Of a stretch of 64,000 bases of DNA, positions 26,627 through 35,975 are shown in pieces. The stretch spans positions 1 to 64,000 of the forward strand of contig CAYFYY010000011.1 of the NCBI GenBank assembly GCA_964347475.1, read 5' to 3'. The notes under the pieces were generated by a model. The model saw nothing but the letters and a program-made list of their open reading frames with translations, was not told the origin of the DNA and did no database searches. Position 1 is the stretch's first letter. Each line of letters opens with the position of its first letter. A program made the translations under genes and the position numbers. This DNA comes from GCA-020356105 sp964347475 (GTDB taxonomy: Bacteria; Pseudomonadota; Alphaproteobacteria; UBA8366; JADFVY01).

Positions 26627-29095
26627 ATGACGCAGGGCCTTCCGAGAGAGGATATGACGTTGCTGGATGTCCGGCGCATGCTGTCCGCAGTGGTCGACGC
26701 CGCCCCGGTCTCGCTCTGCGTCATTGCCCGCGACATGACGGTAACCCTGGTGGAAGGGCACGATTTCCCCGACCTCGGGCTGTCCACGAACCAGGCCGGC
26801 CCGGTCCCCTGCGACGAGATATGGCAGGGCCAGCCCGAATTGCTTGACGCCACGCGGCGGGCGCTGGACGGCGACCCGGTCATCCACACGGTGGTTGCCG
26901 GCGAGAACGCCTACGAGTTGCGGTTCCTGCCGGTCACCGATCGCGGCAACGGCGCCGGCAGCGTCGTCGCCATCGTCACCGACGTGACCTCGCGTTACAC
27001 GGCGCTGGTCCAGATCCCAGACCGCGAGGAGTTCCTACAAGGAATCCTCGATACCGTCGTCGACGGCATCATCACCATCGACCAGCTGGGCCTGATCCGC
27101 GATTTCAACCCGTCCGCCGCCGTCATTTTCGGCTACCAGCCGTCGGAAGTCGTCGGCAAGACAATTACCATGCTGATGCCCGAGCCGTACCGCAGCGAGC
27201 ACGACGACTACGTCAGACGATATCTGGCCACGGGCGTCGGGTCGGTGGTCGGCCAGCGCCGTGAATTGGTCGGCCTGCGCAAAGACGGTACGATCTTTCC
27301 CATCGAAATCTCGATCAGCGAGCTGAAAGTCGGGCACCAGCGGCATTTCACCGGCGTGGTGCGCGACATCACCGAGCGCAAGGAGGCCGAGCGGGCGCTG
27401 CGGGCCAGCGAGGAGCGCTACGCGCTTGCCGCCAGGGGCGCCAATGACGGGCTCTGGGACTGGAACCTCGAGGACAATACCATTTATTTCTCGCCCCGGT
27501 TCAAGGGGATGTTGGGCTATCGCGAAGATGAGATCGGCAATTCACCGGACGAGTGGATGAACCGCATTCATCGCGACGACGTTGACCAGTTCTGCGACGA
27601 CGTCGACGCCCATCTGTCCGGTCGCACGGTGACCTTTCAGAGCGAATACCGGATTCGCCGCAAGAGCGGGGAGATCCTGCGCATGCTGGCGCGCGGCGTG
27701 GCGGTCCGGCACGAGGACGGCACCCCCTACCGCATGGCCGGCTCGCAGTCGGACATCACCGACCGCAAGCAGGCCGAGGAGCGGTTGATCCACGATGCTC
27801 TGCACGACGCCATGACGGGCCTGCCAAACCGGACCCTGCTGCTCGATCGTCTCGGCCAGGCACTGGCCCGCATCAAGCGCAATCCCGAAAGCAGCTTCGC
27901 TATGGCGGTGCTCAACCTGGATCGTTTCCGCATGGTGAACGAGAGTCTGGGCCATCGGGCGGGCGACGATCTGCTGCTGGCGGTCTCGCGGCGGCTGGAA
28001 AATCAAATCGACCACGGCGACACGCTGGCCCGTCTCGGCGCCGACGATTTCGCGATCCTGATGGAAGAGACGCCGAACGAGAAAACGGCGCGGGCCAACG
28101 TCGCGCGCATCAAGCGATCGATCGCCCAGCCATTTCGTCTGAGCGGCCGCGAGGTCTTCACCTCGGCCAGCGTCGGCATCGTCATGGGCGAGGCCGATTA
28201 CCTGACACCCGCCGATCTGCTGCGTGACGCGGAACTGGCGATGTCCCGGGCCAAACGGGACGGCAAGGGCAAGACGGAAACGTTCTACTCCACGCTGCGG
28301 CACGAGGCGGTCGGGCTGATGGAGGCGGAGACCGATCTGCGCAAGGCGATCGAGCAGCAACGCGTTGTGCCGTACTATCAGCCGATCATTGCCCTCGATA
28401 CGGGCCGGGTCTTCGGTTTCGAGGCCCTGGCGCGGATTGAGCATCCGGTGCGCGGCGTCATCCCGCCGGCGGAATTCATCCCGATCGCCGAGGAAACCGG
28501 GCTGATCGTACCGATGTGCGAGCAGATCATGACGCTGGCTTGTGCCCAGACCGCGACCTGGCAGGAGGTGTTCGACCTCGAGGGCAAACTCAACGTCTCG
28601 GTCAACCTTTCGGCCCGCAACCTGGCCGACGAGAACCTGTTCGGCATGCTGGAACAGGTCCTGGCGGACAGTCGGCTGTCGCCGGGCAGCCTGCATGTCG
28701 AGATCACCGAGAGCCTGCTCATGTCCAATCCGGAGCTGATGGAGCATACGCTCGAGCGCCTTAAGACTCTGGACCTGTGCCTTGCGCTCGACGACTTCGG
28801 CACCGGGTATTCGTCGCTGAGCTACCTGCAGCGCTTCCCGCTCGACATGTTGAAGATCGACCGCAGCTTCGTTGCGCGCATGGTGACGGAGGCACGTGAC
28901 CAGGAGCTCGTGCGGATCATCGTGATGCTGGCCCATACCTTGGGATTGGATGTCGTCGCCGAGGGTGTCGAGAGCGCCGGGCACGCGGAGTCTCTGCGCG
29001 CGCTGAACTGCGAATATGCCCAGGGTTTCCACTATGCGGCCCCGGTGCCCGCCGAGGAGGCAGGTGACATGCTTCGCGCCGGTTTCGACGTCTGA
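26627..29095 (+). CDS. PAS-PAS-GGDEF-EAL cyclic-di-GMP protein
   Basis: 822 residues with no TM. A PAS-like N-terminal region, a clear PAS (VVDGIITIDQLGLIRDFNPS ... VVRDITERKEAE), a third PAS/PAC region (about 255-380), a GGDEF domain whose signature is degenerate (GADDF in LGADDFAILMEE), and an EAL domain with all main motifs: EALARIE, NLSARNL, ITESLL, DDFGTGYSS, LKIDRSF, EGVES and QGFHYA. Phosphodiesterase activity is therefore likely; cyclase activity is unlikely, and the GGDEF domain may bind GTP as a regulator. AGGAGAA precedes the chosen ATG. Its place behind the tad locus fits control of attachment by c-di-GMP. Confidence 0.92.
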   Translation: MTQGLPREDMTLLDVRRMLSAVVDAAPVSLCVIARDMTVTLVEGHDFPDLGLSTNQAGPVPCDEIWQGQPELLDATRRALDGDPVIHTVVAGENAYELRFLPVTDRGNGAGSVVAIVTDVTSRYTALVQIPDREEFLQGILDTVVDGIITIDQLGLIRDFNPSAAVIFGYQPSEVVGKTITMLMPEPYRSEHDDYVRRYLATGVGSVVGQRRELVGLRKDGTIFPIEISISELKVGHQRHFTGVVRDITERKEAERALRASEERYALAARGANDGLWDWNLEDNTIYFSPRFKGMLGYREDEIGNSPDEWMNRIHRDDVDQFCDDVDAHLSGRTVTFQSEYRIRRKSGEILRMLARGVAVRHEDGTPYRMAGSQSDITDRKQAEERLIHDALHDAMTGLPNRTLLLDRLGQALARIKRNPESSFAMAVLNLDRFRMVNESLGHRAGDDLLLAVSRRLENQIDHGDTLARLGADDFAILMEETPNEKTARANVARIKRSIAQPFRLSGREVFTSASVGIVMGEADYLTPADLLRDAELAMSRAKRDGKGKTETFYSTLRHEAVGLMEAETDLRKAIEQQRVVPYYQPIIALDTGRVFGFEALARIEHPVRGVIPPAEFIPIAEETGLIVPMCEQIMTLACAQTATWQEVFDLEGKLNVSVNLSARNLADENLFGMLEQVLADSRLSPGSLHVEITESLLMSNPELMEHTLERLKTLDLCLALDDFGTGYSSLSYLQRFPLDMLKIDRSFVARMVTEARDQELVRIIVMLAHTLGLDVVAEGVESAGHAESLRALNCEYAQGFHYAAPVPAEEAGDMLRAGFDV

Positions 29096-29242
29096 GCCTA
29101 CCGGTGGCCGGAAGGCCGGCCGTACCGTTCCGCATCAAATCCGGATGATCGCGCAGCCATTCGGCGCGGCGCCGATTCCACGGTGTTTCGAATTACGGTA
29201 GTATTTCGCTCCTGCCGCCAACCGGAATCGGGGAGATGAACC

Positions 29243-30361
29243 ATGCGCATCGGTGTACCGAGGGAAATCAAGACGCACGAGTACCGGGTCGGACTGGCCC
29301 CCGCCAGCGTGCGCGAGATGGTTCACCGTGGCCACGAGGTGGTCGTCGAAACCGGCGCGGGTACCGGCATGGGTGCGCCGGACGCATCCTACGAGGCGGC
29401 CGGGGCACGGATCGCGGCGGATGCCGCGACGGTGTTCGGCGAGGCCGACATGATCGTCAAGGTCAAGGAGCCGCAGCCGCAGGAATGTGCCATGCTGCGC
29501 CCGGACCAGATCCTGTTCACCTATCTGCATCTGGCTGCGGACGTGGACCAGACGAAAGGCCTGATCGACGCCGGCTGTATCGCCATCGCCTATGAGACCG
29601 TAACGGACGCACGCGGGCGCCTGCCCCTGCTCGCGCCGATGAGCGAGGTCGCCGGCCGCATGAGTCTCCAGGTCGGGGCCCATTGTCTGGAGAAGGAGCA
29701 GGGCGGGGCCGGCGTGCTGCTCGGCGGCGTGCCCGGCGTGGCGGCGGCGCGGGTGGTCATCATCGGCGGCGGCGTCGCCGGCACCAACGCGGCGCGCATG
29801 GCGATGGGGCTGGAGGCGCATGTCACCGTGATCGACCGGAGCCTTGATCAGCTGTATGCGCTCGACCTGCAGTTCGGACCGAAGCTCAACACCATCTTTT
29901 CCACCGTGGACGCGATCGAAAGCCACGTCGCGGGGGCCGATCTGGTTGTCGGGTCGGTACTCGTGCCGGGCGCCGCTGCGCCCAAGCTGGTGACCCGCAA
30001 CACGGTCAAGCAGATGCGACCCGGGTCGGTGCTGGTCGATATTTCGATCGACCAGGGCGGCTGTTTCGAAACCTCGCGTCCGACGACGCATGCACAGCCG
30101 ACCTACGTAGAGGAAGGCGTCGTGCATTACTGTGTGACCAACATGCCCGGTGCCGTTGCCAAGACATCGACCCAGGCGCTCAACAATGCAACGCTGCCCT
30201 TTGCGCTTGCGCTGGCTGACAAGGGCGTGCGGCAGGCGCTCGCCGATGACCCGTACCTGCGCGCCGGCCTCAACGTATACAAGGGGGCGGTGACCTACCA
30301 GGCCGTGGCCGAGGCGCTGGAACTCGAATATACGCCGGCCGAGCGTGCCCTGGGACTGTAG
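29243..30361 (+). CDS. ald: Alanine dehydrogenase
   Basis: 372 residues, full length. NAD-dependent conversion of L-alanine to pyruvate and ammonia. Visible parts: N-terminal MRIGVPREIKTHEYRVGL, catalytic Lys75 (VKVKEPQ) and His96 (FTYLHLA), the Rossmann fingerprint GGGVAGTNAA, and DISIDQGGCFE near the active site. GGGGAG precedes the ATG. Stand-alone gene. Confidence 0.96.
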   Translation: MRIGVPREIKTHEYRVGLAPASVREMVHRGHEVVVETGAGTGMGAPDASYEAAGARIAADAATVFGEADMIVKVKEPQPQECAMLRPDQILFTYLHLAADVDQTKGLIDAGCIAIAYETVTDARGRLPLLAPMSEVAGRMSLQVGAHCLEKEQGGAGVLLGGVPGVAAARVVIIGGGVAGTNAARMAMGLEAHVTVIDRSLDQLYALDLQFGPKLNTIFSTVDAIESHVAGADLVVGSVLVPGAAAPKLVTRNTVKQMRPGSVLVDISIDQGGCFETSRPTTHAQPTYVEEGVVHYCVTNMPGAVAKTSTQALNNATLPFALALADKGVRQALADDPYLRAGLNVYKGAVTYQAVAEALELEYTPAERALGL

Positions 30362-30677
30362 GGTCGCGATACGCCAGTTCCTCGCGCAGCGGCGGAATGT
30401 CGCATGGCCAGTGCCGCAGCGATCCATATAGTAATTATCAGTAATATCTTACAATATAATTGGAGAATTACAGTTTAAACCGATTCTTGATAAAATCAAT
30501 AAAGTAAAATTTTTGCAGAAATCCAGGATCCACTCGTCGGCTTGCGTGACTCGGCCGAATCCATGACATCGAAGGAAGCGTTGCCTCGGCGCAGCGATGG
30601 GTGTCGCCGGGAAGGGGCTTGCCGGCGCGGGGCCGCATTCCCGCTTGTGACAGCTCCGCGAATGCAAGGGGAGAACG
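30362..30677. other. Intergenic region between ald and the two-CW gene
   Basis: 316 bp. The first part (30425-30520) is strongly AT-rich and probably carries the promoter of the downstream gene. I see no ORF, tRNA or strong hairpin. Confidence 0.45.
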
Positions 30678-30971
30678 ATGAAGCATTGCTGGGAACTCCG
30701 CGCGTGTGGACGCGAGGCCGGTGGCGCCAAGGTGGCGGAACTGGGCGAGTGTGTCGCATCGGTCGAGGGGATGGGCCATTCCTGCTGGGCGATCGCCGGC
30801 ACCCTGTGCGGCGGCGTCGTGCAGGGTTCGGTCAAGGATAAGCACGGCAATTGCCTGATCTGCGAGGTTCACAAGACCTACAACCGGCTGACCGGGACGA
30901 TGGGCGACGAGGTCGCCGTTCAGTTCCCGGACGAAGAGCGACGTTACCAGCAGGTTTTGCTGCGCAAGTGA
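30678..30971 (+). CDS. Two-CW domain protein
   Basis: A 97-residue cysteine-rich protein with two Cys-Trp motifs (HCWELRACGRE and SCWAIAGTLCGG) and a third cysteine pair (NCLIC). It matches the small two-CW family seen mostly near sensor or redox proteins, whose function is unknown. The seven cysteines suggest metal or cofactor binding. The C-terminal 30 residues (GDEVAVQFPDEERRYQQVLLRK) extend beyond the usual core. GGGGAG lies before the ATG. Confidence 0.72.
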   Translation: MKHCWELRACGREAGGAKVAELGECVASVEGMGHSCWAIAGTLCGGVVQGSVKDKHGNCLICEVHKTYNRLTGTMGDEVAVQFPDEERRYQQVLLRK

Positions 30972-31028
30972 CGCCGCCGTGCCGGCCCGGCCGCCCGCGT
31001 CTGTGTAAACCGGATACCATCGAGGATG

Positions 31029-31430
31029 TCAGGCCCGTGATCGCACTTTCCCGCGCACACGGGCGTCGAATCGATCGACATTGACGACGATGCGCTCGTG
31101 CGTGCCTTCGCCGATCAGCTCCTGTTCGTCATGAGCGGCGACGCGGAAGGTGATGTGATTGCCGTCGATATGCGTGACCACGGCGGTGGCGCGCACCGCC
31201 ATGCCGACCGGCGTCGCTGCGATGTGGCTGACGTCGACTCGCGTACCGAGACTCTGCCGGCCCTCCGGTAGCAGCTCTTCGACCGCTGCCAGCGCGGCCG
31301 CCTCCATCAGGTTGATCATCACCGGCGTCGCCAGAACGTGGACCTTGCCGCTGCCGATGCGAGGTGCCGTGTGGGCCTCCTCGACGGTCAGGCTGGCGCT
31401 TCCTTCCAGCCCGGGTTTCAGATCTGCCAC
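31029..31430 (-). CDS. FlK-like hotdog thioesterase
   Basis: 133 residues. The hotdog fold is suggested by LATPVMINLMEAAALAAVEE and LGTRVDVSHIAATPVG. The Thr, Glu and His of these blocks correspond to the FlK fluoroacetyl-CoA thioesterase catalytic residues. I chose the GTG at 31430 over ATG 31445 because GGGAGGA sits at ideal spacing and VADLKPGLEG is the usual N-terminus. The substrate is unknown; most relatives are not fluoroacetyl specific. Confidence 0.75.
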   Translation of the reverse strand: MADLKPGLEGSASLTVEEAHTAPRIGSGKVHVLATPVMINLMEAAALAAVEELLPEGRQSLGTRVDVSHIAATPVGMAVRATAVVTHIDGNHITFRVAAHDEQELIGEGTHERIVVNVDRFDARVRGKVRSRA

Positions 31431-31541
31431 GCTGTCCTCCCGCATGTCGGCGACGCTGTCGTGTCGCGGCTAGGCTAGCCGGTCTGCGTGGCAGCGCCAA
31501 GCGGCCATGCGCCGGTGGTGGACACAGTCGCGGACGCGGTG

Positions 31542-32432
31542 CTACCGTCGCCCGCGGCGCAAGTGTTCGCGGTGCAGGATATAGAGGCCGCTGCCGACGA
31601 TGACGACGGCGCCGAGGATGGTCCAGCCGTCGGGAAAATCGCCGAACAGGCCAAGCCCGAACAGGGTCGCCCAGATCAGGGCTGAATAGCCGAACGGTGA
31701 TACCGTCGCAGCCGGGGCCCACGTAAACGCGCGGATCATCGTGAAATGTCCGAGGCCGCCGAACATGCCGGTCAGCGCCATCAGCGCCCAGTCCTGCGCA
31801 TCCGGCATGACCCAGGAGAACGGCGCGACGACGCTGAGCACCGCGGCGCCCAGCAGCGGCGTATACATCAGCGTGTTGAGGGTGGCGTCCGTCCGGCTGA
31901 GGATCCGCGTCGTGATCTGGTAGAGCGCGAAGGTCGTCGCCGCGCCCAGCGGGAACAACGCCGCCAGCTGCATCGCCTCGCTGCCGGGCCGGATGATGAT
32001 GAGGGCGCCCGTGAACCCGGCCGCAACGCCCGTCCAGCGACGGATTCCGACCTTCTCGCCCAACAGCGGCAGCGACATCGCGGTCACGATCAGCGGCGCG
32101 ATCTGCATGACCGCTGTGTTGTCGGCCAACGGCAGGAAATAAAGCCCGGCGAAAAACTGCAGCGTCGTGAGCAGCAGCAGGCCCGAACGCAGGATCTGTA
32201 GGCCTCGCCGTTGCGTCGACAGGGTCATCGGCAGGCGCCGGCCGAGGACCGCGGCCAGCAGGGCGGTATGGAAGAAGAAGCGGGCCCAAGCCACCTGCGC
32301 AACCGGATAAGTCTGCACCAGCTGCTTGACGATCGCGTCCATGCTGACGAACAGCAACATGGTCAGCAGCATCCAGGCGATGCCGCGCCGGCTGTCGTGC
32401 GCCGCGGCGCCGATCGAATACGCGGTGGTCAT
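31542..32432 (-). CDS. DMT-family (EamA) transporter
   Basis: A 296-residue inner-membrane protein with ten hydrophobic segments forming two EamA repeats (first repeat with FFHTALLAAVLGRRLP and ADNTAVMQIAPLIVTAMSLPLLGEKVG). Probably a metabolite exporter or importer; substrate cannot be read from the sequence. ATG 32432 is preferred to an upstream GTG. The thioesterase gene lies 111 bp downstream on the same strand. Confidence 0.85.
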   Translation of the reverse strand: MTTAYSIGAAAHDSRRGIAWMLLTMLLFVSMDAIVKQLVQTYPVAQVAWARFFFHTALLAAVLGRRLPMTLSTQRRGLQILRSGLLLLTTLQFFAGLYFLPLADNTAVMQIAPLIVTAMSLPLLGEKVGIRRWTGVAAGFTGALIIIRPGSEAMQLAALFPLGAATTFALYQITTRILSRTDATLNTLMYTPLLGAAVLSVVAPFSWVMPDAQDWALMALTGMFGGLGHFTMIRAFTWAPAATVSPFGYSALIWATLFGLGLFGDFPDGWTILGAVVIVGSGLYILHREHLRRGRR

Positions 32433-32692
32433 GGGGCAGGTCGTCCGCACGCCCGGCGGGATTGCCAGTGGAAATTCATTAGTACACGGATTTGTCTCCC
32501 CGCAACAGCGTGTTGCGAAGCATCGGCGCCTACCGGTGCGGCGTGCCGTATGTCTGCCGGCCGTGCAATTAATACACTAAGAAAAAAGTTCAATAAAATA
32601 TTTTACATCAAAAAGAGAAATTATGATTGAAATATCGGCGGTCAATCGTTAAATAACAACCGTTTCCGGTACGACCGGACCATCGCGTAGGG

Positions 32693-33106
32693 ATGAGGAG
32701 CATGGCGCAGGCAGCAACGTGGACGGAAAAACGGCTCATCGAGATCGATCCGGCGGCCCTTTGCCGCTGGCTGGCTGCGGACAAGGCGGTGCTCGTGGAC
32801 GTGCGGGAGGACTGGGAGTTCGCCCAGGACCGGATTCCGGGCGCGGTCAATCTGCCGCTCTCGACGTTCGACATCCGCAAGCTGCCGCTTGAGGATGGTC
32901 GCCGTCTGGTTCTTGTCTGCGCGGTCGGCCGCCGGTCCGCCCAGGCCGCTGGTATCCTGTTGGCCACGGGCCACGAGACCGCCACCCATCTGCGGGGCGG
33001 CCTGTTGGCCTGGGATGACGCCGGCTTCAAGACCGTGTCCGGCACGCCCGTCGCCGGAGACGTCCCGGCGGCTCGGGGTGCTGCCTTGCGTTGCGCGTCG
33101 GCGTGA
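32693..33106 (+). CDS. Rhodanese-like sulfurtransferase domain protein
   Basis: 137 residues with a single rhodanese domain: VLVDVREDWEFAQDRIPGAVNLPL and the active-site loop VCAVGRRSAQAA with the catalytic cysteine, followed by HLRGGLLAWDDAG. Cytoplasmic persulfide transfer is likely; the partner is unknown. ATG 32702 is an alternative start. Divergent from the DMT transporter, with a 260-bp AT-rich region between them. Confidence 0.88.
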   Translation: MRSMAQAATWTEKRLIEIDPAALCRWLAADKAVLVDVREDWEFAQDRIPGAVNLPLSTFDIRKLPLEDGRRLVLVCAVGRRSAQAAGILLATGHETATHLRGGLLAWDDAGFKTVSGTPVAGDVPAARGAALRCASA

Positions 33107-33208
33107 CCTGACCCGGGCGCAACGCGGGTGCTGCGTCCCGTAAGTCGTTACGTCCGGTCTCCGGCCCGTTGTGCCGCCAGCGAAAATCCTGCGTCAAGTG
33201 CCCGCGCC

Positions 33209-33223
33209 TTAATCGAATGTTAA
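33209..33223. promoter_or_regulatory. CtrA-type box upstream of a tiny ORF
   Basis: Exact TTAA-N7-TTAA (TTAATCGAATGTTAA) in an otherwise GC-rich intergenic region, 112 bp before the TTG start at 33335 and about 365 bp before the alcohol dehydrogenase gene. Confidence 0.55.
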
Positions 33224-33334
33224 GTGGGTGCGTGGCCAAATGCCTCCGGATGTTCACTGCAACGCCATCGATTCGCCTTGGTTGGCCGGCACAAGTGGCG
33301 TCCCGTCAGCGGCCCGCCCCGAGTGGAGGAAGTC

Positions 33335-33481
33335 TTGCGCGCAGTTCAGATCACCCTGCTTTTCGTTGCCGCCATGCTGTGGCTCGGCGTTCAGGCCGCC
33401 CAGACGGAGCCGACCGGCGCCCCCGATGGACAGACCGCATCGCCGCCGGCCATCGCCGTGTCGATCGCAGACGCGGGATAG
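33335..33481 (+). CDS. Small secreted or membrane peptide, TTG start
   Basis: A 48-residue product with a TTG start preceded by GGAGGAAG. One hydrophobic segment ITLLFVAAMLWLGVQAAQ could be a signal peptide with cleavage near VQAAQ; the remaining 25 residues are Pro/Ala-rich. Not a family I recognise. The strong ribosome-binding site and the upstream CtrA box are the main reasons to call it. Confidence 0.42.
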   Translation: MRAVQITLLFVAAMLWLGVQAAQTEPTGAPDGQTASPPAIAVSIADAG

Positions 33482-33587
33482 AACCGACGGCGCGGCCGGC
33501 GCGTCTCTGAAGACACAATTCGATATCCATTCGCGGCTGTGCTAAGCAGCGGGCAACGGTTCGCCGTGCCGAGAGGAGCTGCCCGCG

Positions 33588-34715
33588 ATGGCACTGATCA
33601 CCTACCTGACCCGGATCCAGTTCGAGTTCGGCGCGGTCGCGCTGCTCGCCGATGAACTGCATGCTCTCGGTGTCTCGCGACCGCTGATCGTCACCGACGA
33701 CGGTATCGTCGCTGCGGGCCTCGTCGCACGGGTCAAGACGGACCTGCCCAGCGCAACACCGGTGTTCCACGATACCCCTCCGAATCCGACCGAGGACGCT
33801 GTGGAAGCGGCGCTTGCGGTGTACCGGGACGCCGGCTGCGATGGCCTGGTCGCGGTCGGCGGCGGATCGTCCATCGATCTTGCCAAGGGCATCGCGCTGC
33901 TGGCCACCCACAAGGCCCCGCTTGAGCACTATGCCGCCATCCTCGGCGGTATGCCGAAGATCACTTCGGCGGTGGCGCCGCTGGTGGCGGTGCCGACGAC
34001 GGCGGGCACGGGCAGCGAGGTTGGCCGGGCCGCGCTGATCACGCTGAGGGACGGGCGGAAGCTGGGTTTCATCGCGCCCCACATGATCCCGAAGGTGGCG
34101 ATCTGCGATCCGGAGCTGACGCTGGGTCTGCCGGCGGGCCTGACCGCGGCCACGGGAATGGATGCGCTGACACACTGCATCGAGACCTTCCTGTCGCCGC
34201 GCGACAACGTGCCGGCCGACGCGATTGCGCTGGACGGAGCGGGCCGCGCCATGACTTGGATCGAGACCGCGGTGGCGGACGGCGCCAACCGGGAGGCGCG
34301 CTGGCACATGATGATGGCCTCCCTGGAGGGCGGCCTGACGTTCCAGAAGGGTCTTGGCGCCGTGCACGCGATGTCGCACCCGCTCGGCGGGCTGCGCGAC
34401 CCGGTGCTGCATCATGGCACGCTGAACGCGGTGATCCTGCCAGCCGTCCTGCGCTTTAATGCCGGCCATGTCGGCGACAAATACGCGCGACTGGCGAACG
34501 CGATGGATCTCGACGCCGACGCAGATCTCGCCGCCGAGATCGAGGCGCTGAACCGTCGGCTCGGCCTGCCCGCTTGCCTGCGCGACATGGGTGTGACCGA
34601 GGACGTCATTCCGCGCATGGTCGAAGGTGCAGTAGCCGACCACAGCGGTGCCAGCAATCCGCGTCGGGTCAGCGCCGTCGACTACGAGACCCTGTTCGCC
34701 ATGGCCATGGGATGA
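33588..34715 (+). CDS. Iron-containing alcohol dehydrogenase (group III)
   Basis: 375 residues. NAD(P)-binding loop VGGGSSIDLAKGIAL and VPTTAGTGSEV; metal-binding Asp/His residues lie in GMDALTHCIE, AMSHPLGG and LHHGTLNAV. It oxidises an alcohol or reduces an aldehyde; the substrate is undetermined. It is followed four bases later by an MFS transporter, so the two are probably co-transcribed and may act on the same compound. Confidence 0.92.
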   Translation: MALITYLTRIQFEFGAVALLADELHALGVSRPLIVTDDGIVAAGLVARVKTDLPSATPVFHDTPPNPTEDAVEAALAVYRDAGCDGLVAVGGGSSIDLAKGIALLATHKAPLEHYAAILGGMPKITSAVAPLVAVPTTAGTGSEVGRAALITLRDGRKLGFIAPHMIPKVAICDPELTLGLPAGLTAATGMDALTHCIETFLSPRDNVPADAIALDGAGRAMTWIETAVADGANREARWHMMMASLEGGLTFQKGLGAVHAMSHPLGGLRDPVLHHGTLNAVILPAVLRFNAGHVGDKYARLANAMDLDADADLAAEIEALNRRLGLPACLRDMGVTEDVIPRMVEGAVADHSGASNPRRVSAVDYETLFAMAMG

Positions 34716-34719
34716 GCCG

Positions 34720-35964
34720 GTGGCTGCCGCACGGCTTCGCGGCGCGGCTCTCGTGGCCGCAATGTGCCTGGCGATGGCGGCCAGCCTGCTCGGCTTTTCG
34801 ACATTCGGCGCCGTCACGCCGACGCTGATCCTGGAATGGGGGATCAGCAACAGCGAGGCCGGGTTCCTCAACGGCGTCTTCTTCGCCGGCTACATGGCCG
34901 GCGTGCCCTTCCTGGTCGGCGCTACGGACAGGATCGACGCCCGCCTGATCGTACTCGTCGGCTTCGTCGTCAGCGCCGTCGCTTTGCTCGGCCTCGCCGC
35001 CACCACGGGATTCTGGTCGGCAACCGTCTTCCGGATCGCCGGCGGAATCGGATTTGCCGGCTGCTACATGCCGGGATTGAAGGCACTGCTCGACCGCTAT
35101 GAGGGCCGACATCCCTCACGTGCCGTCTCGCTCTACACCGCCAGCTATGCGATCGGTGTCGGCGCGTCCTTCTGGATGTCCGGCGAGATTGCAGCGGCGT
35201 TCGGTTGGCGCTGGGCCTTCGCTGCTGCGTGTATTGGTCCGTTGGTCGGATACATCATCGCGTGGAGCGTCTTGCTGCCCGAAGCCGGATCGGCGCACCC
35301 ACGCGACTGGTTTCGCCTGCCCGATGTCCGTCCGGTGTTCTCCAACCGGCTGGCGATGGGCTACATCATCGCCTATACGCTGCACACCGGCGAGCTCTTC
35401 GTCTTTCTATCCTGGGTCGTCGCGTTCCTGACCTTCTCTGCAGCACTTCATCCGGCCGGTGCCGATGGCTGGGATATTCCGCTGATCAGCGCCGTCGTCA
35501 GCGTCGTCGCATTGCCTTCGAGCATCATCGGCAACGAGATCGCGATCCGGTTCGGGCGGCGGCGGACCATCCTCGTGGTCATGCTTGCGACGGCGGCAGT
35601 GGCCGCGATGACCGGGTTTTCCGCAGGCCTGTCCTTCCCCGTCGCGGCTCTGTTCTGCCTGCTGTACGGTACGATCATCGCCGCCGATTCCTCCGCACTG
35701 ACTGCGGGGACCGTCGGCGCGGCCCGGCCAGAGGAGCGCGGCGCGACGATGGCGCTGCACTCGTTTCTCGGGTTTGGCGCCGGCGCCGCCGGGCCGCTGA
35801 TCCTCGGCGTCGTGCTCGACGTCACCGGCGGGGGCGAGACCACCGCGTCCTGGGGCATCGCCTTTGTCGTGATCGCCGCCCTGACTCTGATCGGGCCGCT
35901 GGCCCTGCTGCGGCTTGCGGGCCAGATCGAAACGGCACGGGCGGCCCTGACCGACGGCGACTGA
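34720..35964 (+). CDS. MFS transporter
   Basis: About 414 residues with twelve hydrophobic segments. MFS features: the loop 2-3 region GATDRIDARLI and a corresponding FGRRRTILVV stretch between TM8 and TM9. GTG 34720 is chosen because it starts just after the alcohol dehydrogenase stop; an upstream open stretch lies inside that gene. Substrate unknown. Confidence 0.87.
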   Translation: MAAARLRGAALVAAMCLAMAASLLGFSTFGAVTPTLILEWGISNSEAGFLNGVFFAGYMAGVPFLVGATDRIDARLIVLVGFVVSAVALLGLAATTGFWSATVFRIAGGIGFAGCYMPGLKALLDRYEGRHPSRAVSLYTASYAIGVGASFWMSGEIAAAFGWRWAFAAACIGPLVGYIIAWSVLLPEAGSAHPRDWFRLPDVRPVFSNRLAMGYIIAYTLHTGELFVFLSWVVAFLTFSAALHPAGADGWDIPLISAVVSVVALPSSIIGNEIAIRFGRRRTILVVMLATAAVAAMTGFSAGLSFPVAALFCLLYGTIIAADSSALTAGTVGAARPEERGATMALHSFLGFGAGAAGPLILGVVLDVTGGGETTASWGIAFVVIAALTLIGPLALLRLAGQIETARAALTDGD

Positions 35965-35975
35965 CCGTCGCGCGG

